Position numbers and translations under genes: made by a program. The notes under the pieces were generated by a model that was not told the DNA's origin, made no database searches, and was given only the letters and a program-made list of their open reading frames with translations. Positions 59,090-64,000 of a stretch of 64,000 nucleotides of DNA are shown piece after piece (position 1 is the first letter of the stretch; each line of letters begins with the position of its first letter). The DNA is taken from the NCBI RefSeq assembly GCF_000341085.1, contig NZ_ANBA01000015.1:174066-238065 (forward strand), written 5' to 3'. Source of the stretch: Nocardiopsis ganjiahuensis DSM 45031. Its GTDB lineage: Bacteria; Actinomycetota; Actinomycetes; Streptosporangiales; Streptosporangiaceae.

Positions 59090-59410
59090 CAGCGGGGGAC
59101 CTTTCTTCGCACCTGGGGGCGTGCGAGGGGGAAGGGGGTGGTGCACGGGGTTCCGCGGGGACGGACCCGGCACGCATGTGAACGTAGATCAAGGAGGGAG
59201 AGCCCACCATGCCTGCAGGATCATTTGTTACCTTCAGGCAACCAAACTGGCACCTTGTATCTTTTGTTTCTCCCTGTGGGAATGCCGCCACGAGAGCCCG
59301 TGGCTCCGGACCGCGCGCCGGAGCGGGCGCAGGGCGTCCGGGAAGCGGGCCTGCGCCTGTTCGAGAACACGGCCGAGCGGTCCGCTTCCCCCCTCGGGGA
59401 AGCAGACGGG
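59090..59410. other. 321-base region with possible TetR remnant
   Basis: Imperfect GTTACC-TTCA-GGCAAC (59227-59242) sits in an AT-rich patch, and from ATG 59282 one frame reads like the first 30 residues of a TetR protein (APERAQGVREAGLRLFENTAE core VREAGLRLFENTAE). The frame then leaves any TetR pattern and runs into the end of the amidohydrolase gene. No helix-turn-helix survives. A ribosome-binding-like AAGGAGGGAG before ATG 59209 opens a frame without plausible composition. Confidence 0.35.
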
Positions 59411-60805
59411 CTAGTTCCGGCGACTGAGGGCGGGGGCGAAACCGCTCGCGGCGGCGCTGCGGACCATCCGCTCGTAGGTCTCAACGTCGGCGCGGGCCGA
59501 GAGCCCGCCCCGCTCCGCCTCGGCGTCCCACACCCGCTCACCGCCCACGAACACCTGGCGGATGTTGCGGGGCTGGCAGGCCAGGACGTAGGTGGCGATC
59601 GGGTCCCACACCGGGCCGAGATCGGGTCGGCGCGGGTCGACCACCACCAGGTCGGCCTCCTTCCCCACCTCCAGCGAGCCCACCCGGTCGGCCACGCCGA
59701 CCACGTCCGCGGCCCCCAGGGTGTGCGCCCGGAACACCTCGTGCGGGGACATCACGTCGGCGCGCAGCCCCTGGGAGCGCTGCTGGTAGAGGCCGAACCG
59801 CATGTTCTGGAAGGGGTCGGAGACATCCGTGCAGGACTGGTCGTCCAGGCCCAGACCGATCCGGATCCCGGCGTCGCGGAGCCGCACGGCGTCCATCGTC
59901 CCCGAACCCAGGCGGCCGTTCGAGGCGGGCTGCCAGGACACGGGGCTGTCGGCGGCGGCCAGCGCTCCGACCATGTGGTCGGTGGGGTGGACGAAGTGAC
60001 CGAAGACCATGTCCGGGCCGAGCAGCCCGGCCTGCTCGTACCAGGAGAAACGGGAGCGCTGGAGGTCGATCTGCTCGGCGGTCTCGACGAAGTGCGCCTG
60101 GTTGGCGACCCCGTGCTCGGTCATCATGGCGCGTTCGCGCTCGGCGGTGGCCGGGGAGCTCGACCACTGGACCGCACCGTAGACCGCGCCGCCCAGGTCG
60201 AGCCGGGAGCGGCCGGGTCCGGCGGCCCTCCGGTGGGCCATCACGTGTCCGAAGGCGGCGAAGGACTCCTCCTCCGGGAGCTGTTCGTCGTCCAGGCGCA
60301 CCGCGCTGATCGTGCGCAGACCGGCGTCGCGGGCGGCGTCCACCTGCCGGGTCAGGAAGTCGGGACCGTGGACGCGGGCGGCCCTGAGGGTGGAGCTCGA
60401 CCGGTCGAAGGTGGACACCACCCGGCTCTGGAGGAAGTTGAACGCCGAGGTCACCCCGTGGGAGAGCACGTCCAGCGCGCCGTGGACGGTCATCCAGTAG
60501 AGGTCGTCGGGTTCGGCGCCGACCAGCATCAGCGAGTTGCGGGAGACCCACTCGTAGAGGGTGGAGTCGGGGGCCACCCCGCGCATCCCCGAGGTGAACA
60601 GGTGGCTGTGCGCGGACACGAACCCGGGGGCGACGAACGCCTGCCCGGCGTCGAACCGCTCCCCCGGCGCCGGCGGCGGGGCGCCCTCGCCGAGACCGGC
60701 GATGCGGCCGTCCTCACCGATCCGCAGCCAGCCCTCCATCCAGACGGGCCGCCCCTCCTCGTCCACGGTGGCGGTGAGCAGGACGGCGTTGACGATCGTG
60801 AGCAT
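59411..60805 (-). CDS. Amidohydrolase, 8-oxoguanine deaminase/TRZ-ATZ type
   Basis: 464 residues from ATG 60805. Metal ligands H66 and H68 in GFVSAHSHLF, H in the segment VFGHFVHPTDHMVG and D in GLGLDDQSCTD. The beta-sandwich halves surround the barrel (MLTIVNAVLLTATVDE; GKEADLVVVDPRRPD). These subtype-III amidohydrolases deaminate or dechlorinate nitrogen heterocycles such as guanine, cytosine analogues or triazines. It is the last gene of a minus-strand unit with GntR, a 2-oxoglutarate-type oxygenase and an NMT1-like binding protein. No substrate can be fixed from sequence. Confidence 0.9.
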   Translation of the reverse strand: MLTIVNAVLLTATVDEEGRPVWMEGWLRIGEDGRIAGLGEGAPPPAPGERFDAGQAFVAPGFVSAHSHLFTSGMRGVAPDSTLYEWVSRNSLMLVGAEPDDLYWMTVHGALDVLSHGVTSAFNFLQSRVVSTFDRSSSTLRAARVHGPDFLTRQVDAARDAGLRTISAVRLDDEQLPEEESFAAFGHVMAHRRAAGPGRSRLDLGGAVYGAVQWSSSPATAERERAMMTEHGVANQAHFVETAEQIDLQRSRFSWYEQAGLLGPDMVFGHFVHPTDHMVGALAAADSPVSWQPASNGRLGSGTMDAVRLRDAGIRIGLGLDDQSCTDVSDPFQNMRFGLYQQRSQGLRADVMSPHEVFRAHTLGAADVVGVADRVGSLEVGKEADLVVVDPRRPDLGPVWDPIATYVLACQPRNIRQVFVGGERVWDAEAERGGLSARADVETYERMVRSAAASGFAPALSRRN

Positions 60806-60841
60806 CGTTTCCTCAGGGGTGGGGGCGGGGGTGGGTGAGGT

Positions 60842-61486
60842 TCAGCCGCGCCGCATCCGCACGAGCACGCCGCGGACGTGCTCCTCGGCGGCCGTGCGCG
60901 CCGCGTTCGGGTTGCCCGACTCCAGGGCCTCGACGATCGCGGTGTGCTCGCGGTGCGCGGCCCGGCGGTTCGCGCTGAGGTTCCACATCGAGCCCCGGTG
61001 CAGGTGGGCGCGGGCCTCCAGCCGGTCGAGCTCCTCGATGAGGGTCGCGTTGCCCGAGCACTCCCGGATGTAGGAGTGGAAGGCGACGTCGCTCGCGGTG
61101 TCCCGCGCGGTGTCGGGTTCCCGGGCCAGGTCGCGGCCCTGATCCTCGACCATCTCCCACAACTCGGCCACCTGCGCCGAGTCCAGCCGGGTCGCGGCCT
61201 CCTCGGCGGCCAGTCCGTCGAGCACCGCGCGCACTCTGAGGACGTCGCGCATCCGGTCGTCGTCCAGCCGGATCACCTTGGCAGCGGCGTTCGGGGTGCT
61301 CTCGGCGAGGCCGTCGTGGATGAGCCCCAGTACCGCCTCGCGGACCGGGCTGCGGCTGATGCCCAACCGCGCGGCCAGGGCGGCGACGCTCAACTGCGTC
61401 CCCGGCTCCAGCTCCCCGGACAGGACGAGTCCGCGCAGGTGCTCACGGGCCGAGTCCGCCAGGGACATGCCTTCGATTCTGCTCAT
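60842..61486 (-). CDS. GntR-family regulator, FadR-type (FCD domain)
   Basis: 214 residues from ATG 61486. The winged helix is at residues 8-75 (GTQLSVAALAARLGISRSPVREAVLGL core AARLGISRSPVREAVLGL). The helical FCD domain follows, with conserved D/H positions in DVAFHSYIRECSGN (VAFH) and NRRAAHREHTAIVEALES (HREH) that normally bind a metal and a carboxylate ligand. It lies between the oxygenase and amidohydrolase genes and is likely to control the whole unit by sensing a pathway intermediate. Confidence 0.92.
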   Translation of the reverse strand: MSRIEGMSLADSAREHLRGLVLSGELEPGTQLSVAALAARLGISRSPVREAVLGLIHDGLAESTPNAAAKVIRLDDDRMRDVLRVRAVLDGLAAEEAATRLDSAQVAELWEMVEDQGRDLAREPDTARDTASDVAFHSYIRECSGNATLIEELDRLEARAHLHRGSMWNLSANRRAAHREHTAIVEALESGNPNAARTAAEEHVRGVLVRMRRG

Positions 61487-61556
61487 CACCGGTGTTCTCC
61501 CAGCCTCCGCCGCGGGCGGCGCCACCGCCGCCCGCGTCCGCCTCGCCGCAGCCATC

Positions 61557-62564
61557 CTAGGACTCCGTGGCGCCCGTCCCCGGGGCGGTGTAGTTGGCCT
61601 TGACCCGCTGGTCGAGGAAGTCCCGCGCGGAGATCGGCGGGTAGAGGCCCTCCGGCCCCTGGATGAGCGCGTCCCGGTCGGCCTGGGCGAAGAACGCCAC
61701 GCTGTAGCGGTCACCCTGATACTCACCGGCACCGGGGCTGCGCACCCGGTGGAAGTTGGAGGGCAGCCGGTCGTCGCTCCAACGGGTGAGCATGTCACCG
61801 ATGTTGCAGGTGATGCGGCTGGACGACGGCTCGACCGAGGTCCACTGCTGCTCCTCGGCGTCCTTGCCCGGGCACACCTGGAGTCCGCCCTGACCGTCGC
61901 GCTGGAACAGCAGGGTGAGGCAGTCGAAGTCGGTGTGCGCGCCCGCGCGCCAGCGGCCCGGGACGCCGCGCAGCTCCTCGGGCACCGCGAAGTAGTGCAG
62001 CAGGCGCAGGGTGCTCTGGTAGTGCTCCGAGGAGGGGTCGTGGGCGCGGGTGAAGTGGTCCCGGTCCAGGCCGAGCCGGTCGGCGAAGCAGGACAGCACG
62101 CGCATGGCCACCCGGTGGCAGTGCTCCTCGAAGTCCAGGACGACCTGCCGGAAGCCGGCCAGTTCGTCCTCCGAGGGCCAGCGGCCCTCCATGTGCGGAC
62201 GGGTGACCTGGTAGGACTCCTTCTGGTCGGCGGTACCGATGGACGGGCGGACCTGGGACAGGCTCTCCCATCCGGCGTTGAGCTCCTTGACCAGCGGGTA
62301 GCGGGCCTTGGTCGCCTCCGGCAGCGCGAAGAGGCGCTCGGCCATCGCGAAGGCGCCGTCCGTCTCGGCCCGGCTGATGCCGTGGCCCTCGAGCTGGAAG
62401 AACCCGATGTCGGTGGCGGCGGCCCAGAGCTGCTCGGTGATCTCCTCGCGGCGGTCGTCGAAGTCGCTGAGGTCGATGACCCGGATCTCCCGGGAGAACG
62501 TCTCGGTGCCGATTCCGCCCATCTGGCGTTCGCGGTCGAGCTCGGTGAGGTGGTGGGTGGTCAC
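61557..62564 (-). CDS. Isopenicillin N synthase-like Fe(II) oxygenase
   Basis: 335 residues from GTG 62564 (GGAGGAG 6 bases upstream). Non-haem iron ligands H210 and D212 in GAHTDFDCLTLL and H272 in SNFHRVRSP, with the RYS oxoglutarate-type motif in DRYSVAFFAQ. The N-terminal DIOX_N domain begins IRVIDLSDFDDRREEI. The family covers 2-oxoglutarate oxygenases and related oxidases acting on small metabolites. Within this operon it may hydroxylate or oxidatively open a heterocycle before or after the amidohydrolase. This is inference from context. Confidence 0.9.
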   Translation of the reverse strand: MTTHHLTELDRERQMGGIGTETFSREIRVIDLSDFDDRREEITEQLWAAATDIGFFQLEGHGISRAETDGAFAMAERLFALPEATKARYPLVKELNAGWESLSQVRPSIGTADQKESYQVTRPHMEGRWPSEDELAGFRQVVLDFEEHCHRVAMRVLSCFADRLGLDRDHFTRAHDPSSEHYQSTLRLLHYFAVPEELRGVPGRWRAGAHTDFDCLTLLFQRDGQGGLQVCPGKDAEEQQWTSVEPSSSRITCNIGDMLTRWSDDRLPSNFHRVRSPGAGEYQGDRYSVAFFAQADRDALIQGPEGLYPPISARDFLDQRVKANYTAPGTGATES

Positions 62565-62638
62565 GGTGGTCTCCTCCGTCAGTGGTGGATGGTGGCGGTG
62601 TGTTCCGCGGATGGGTGCGGGCGTGGTCGGGGCGGCGG

Positions 62639-63871
62639 TCACTCGCCGACGCTGATGCCGGGGTCGAGGAAGTCGGTGTTCACGAGGTCGTCGACGGTCA
62701 GGTCCTCGGGGACGTCCGAGCCGCCGGCGCGGAGCAGCGGGGCGAAGTCGTCGATGACGCGCTGGACGCGTTCGAGGTCGAAGCTGCCGACGGTGCCGTC
62801 GGTCTCGTCACCGATCAGCCCCTCGGCCAGGAGGGTCTGCGAGGAGTACTCGGCCAGCTCGGCGCTGTAGGGGGTGAAGTTCGGGTTCCGGGCGACCACG
62901 TCCACGACCGTGTCGTTGACCGGCCCGGGGTCGCCGTGGAAGTCGGCGGTGGCCTGCTGGACCATCGGGACGAGGCGCTCCAGGCAGGGCGCGAGCTCCT
63001 CCACCCGGTCCGAGCGCACGGTGACGGTGCGGGCGTACCCCTCGTAGCCGAGGTCGCGGATGAGCTCGTAGGCGACCGGCCGGTTCCAGGCCGGGACCTC
63101 GTTCTCGTAGACGAACGGCTCGGAGTTGGCGAACCCCTGCTGGGCGAAGACGGGTTCGGCGGCGAAACGGGCCGGGGAGTTGTCGTAGCTGGTGTCGATC
63201 TGGTCGGCGTCGAGCAGCCCCTCGGACACCAGCCACTCCGGGTACAGCTGCCCCTGGGAGACCACGACCGCGGCCCCGGAGTCGCGGATGTCCGACACGC
63301 CCGCCCAGTCCGGGTGGGTCTCGGGGTCCCACATGAGCATCTGGGCGCTGCCGCGCAGCAGGGTGGTGACGGCGGTGACGGGCTGGTCCCCCGATGCGGC
63401 GATCGCCTGCTCGGAGTGGGCCAGGCCGAGGGTGATGTCCTCGTCCACGTACATCTGGGAGGGCACGGTCTGGAAACCGATGGCCGGACCGCCCGCCCTG
63501 ATCTCCAGGTCGACGCCGGTGCCGAGACCGTCGACCGCGAGCGGGCCAGTCACGGAGCCGGCCTCGGCGTCGACGGTGTAACCGGGGCCGAGGAGGCCGA
63601 AGAGCGGCCCGGAGTCCGTCTCGGGCTCCCACTGGAGCTGGACGACCACGGTGGCGGGGCACACGTCGTCCAGGCGCTGGTCGGCGGCGACGGGTTCGAG
63701 TTCGGCGCTCTCCTGCGGAGCCTCGGCGAAGAGGCAGCCGGACAGGAGCAGGGTGAGGCAGAGCGCGGAAGCCGCGGTCGGCACGGCCGCACGGAAGGGG
63801 CGGGGCCGCGAGAGCCGGGGCCGGGAGGGGCCGGGGCAGGGCAGCGGGGCGGAGAGGGGTCGGGGCGTCAT
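62639..63871 (-). CDS. NMT1/SsuA-type ABC substrate-binding lipoprotein
   Basis: 410 residues from ATG 63871. A basic 28-residue tail leads to a signal segment and lipobox LLSGC. The mature protein belongs to the NMT1/THI5-like group (LQWEPETDSGPLFGLLGPG, GFQTVPSQMYVDEDI core, PEWLVSEGLLDADQIDT core), which binds pyrimidines, thiamine precursors, riboflavin, sulfonates or nitrate. It is the first gene of the minus-strand operon in this window. The matching permease and ATPase genes are not present and may lie beyond 64000. Confidence 0.88.
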   Translation of the reverse strand: MTPRPLSAPLPCPGPSRPRLSRPRPFRAAVPTAASALCLTLLLSGCLFAEAPQESAELEPVAADQRLDDVCPATVVVQLQWEPETDSGPLFGLLGPGYTVDAEAGSVTGPLAVDGLGTGVDLEIRAGGPAIGFQTVPSQMYVDEDITLGLAHSEQAIAASGDQPVTAVTTLLRGSAQMLMWDPETHPDWAGVSDIRDSGAAVVVSQGQLYPEWLVSEGLLDADQIDTSYDNSPARFAAEPVFAQQGFANSEPFVYENEVPAWNRPVAYELIRDLGYEGYARTVTVRSDRVEELAPCLERLVPMVQQATADFHGDPGPVNDTVVDVVARNPNFTPYSAELAEYSSQTLLAEGLIGDETDGTVGSFDLERVQRVIDDFAPLLRAGGSDVPEDLTVDDLVNTDFLDPGISVGE

Positions 63872-63915
63872 GGGGGCTCCGGAAGGGTGAGGGGCTGGGC
63901 ACCGGTGCGGGAGGC

Positions 63916-63951
63916 GGGGAGGGGCGAGGGGAGGGGCGAGGGGAGGGGGAC
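63916..63951. repeat. 12-bp G-rich tandem repeat
   Basis: GGGGAGGGGCGA occurs at 63916-63927 and 63928-63939, with a third partial copy to 63949. Six G4 runs with 1-3-base loops could fold into a G-quadruplex on the plus strand, which is the template for the binding-protein gene. It lies 45-80 bases before that gene's start. Confidence 0.75.
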
Positions 63952-63987
63952 GCGGGCAGGGGCGGCGCTGGGATCAGGGCCAACGGC

Positions 63988-64000
63988 GGGGGGGGGGGGG
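63988..64000. other. Terminal run of 13 G
   Basis: The window ends in 13 consecutive G, unlike anything else in it. It could be a homopolymer collapse at a contig edge or a real G tract. Confidence 0.5.

Noticed and set aside
59209..59427. A 72-codon plus-strand ORF with AAGGAGGGAG before its ATG
   Set aside because: The product becomes Arg/Gly/Pro repeats after 25 residues and runs over the end of the amidohydrolase gene. The ribosome-binding-like sequence is too far from the ATG.
1..64000. Prophage, insertion sequence, CRISPR array or defence system
   Set aside because: I found no integrase, transposase, terminase, cas or toxin-antitoxin-like product, and no regularly spaced repeats beyond short operators.

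Overview
The window is a GC-rich (about 70 percent) stretch of ordinary-looking chromosome from a filamentous or related actinomycete. A Nocardiopsis-like organism is my best guess from protein flavour, but this is not proven. Supporting signs are the strong third-position G/C, many GTG starts, several genes whose -10 box lies 6-8 bases before the start codon (leaderless transcripts), abundant TetR/XRE/MerR regulators, an actinobacterial DUF7144 protein, a DinB/mycothiol-type protein and a Gly-Cys-Val tRNA array. I see no prophage, insertion sequence, CRISPR array, rRNA or large biosynthetic cluster. The last 13 bases are all G, so the window may end at a contig edge.

Layout. 1-3.8 kb: end of a glycoside hydrolase family 2 gene followed by a sugar ABC importer (lipoprotein plus two permeases, no ATPase). 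3.8-7 kb: ArsR and XRE regulators, an SDR enzyme and a small membrane protein. 7.1-10.9 kb: a histidine kinase and its probable response regulator (frameshifted here), separated by an oppositely oriented membrane serine hydrolase. 11-16.5 kb: a glycosyltransferase-like protein with a 48-codon follow-on ORF, an AhpD-like protein, a MATE pump, and a FAD monooxygenase/TetR pair sharing three phased operators. 16.5-21 kb: a second two-component system divergent from an ABC exporter. 21-30.5 kb: an SDR behind a MerR-type promoter, a TetR plus a single-chain acyl-CoA carboxylase, an MFS pump/TetR pair, and a TetR/acyl-CoA dehydrogenase pair. 30.5-36.3 kb: FKBP isomerase, mannose-6-phosphate isomerase, a TetR/DHA2 drug pump pair with a tandem operator, and a MoeA-like protein. 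36.4-38.3 kb: three tRNAs, a decayed TetR gene and an aldo/keto reductase. 38.5-44.4 kb: DinB-like protein, MerR plus ACR3/bile-acid-type transporter, a DoxX-like protein, a universal stress protein and an SDR/TetR pair.

45.3-51.6 kb is the clearest pathway: an esterase, a thioesterase, L-carnitine dehydrogenase, a beta-keto acid cleavage enzyme (BKACE), an XRE-TetR fused regulator and a divergent BCCT transporter. Together these should import carnitine and convert it through 3-dehydrocarnitine and betainyl-CoA to glycine betaine, a compatible solute. 52-58.2 kb holds a Baeyer-Villiger-type monooxygenase, pyruvate carboxylase and a SAM-dependent methyltransferase. 58.3-63.9 kb holds a secreted SGNH lipase and a four-gene minus-strand operon (NMT1-type binding lipoprotein, 2-oxoglutarate/Fe(II)-type oxygenase, GntR regulator, amidohydrolase) that looks like a catabolic unit for an unidentified nitrogen heterocycle.

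The recurring theme is local repressor/target pairs with visible operators. The most unusual items are the three 30-bp-spaced operators at 15.8 kb, the MerR-type promoter at 21.2 kb with no MerR gene beside it, the XRE-TetR/carnitine locus, and the uncharacterised operon at 59.4-63.9 kb.
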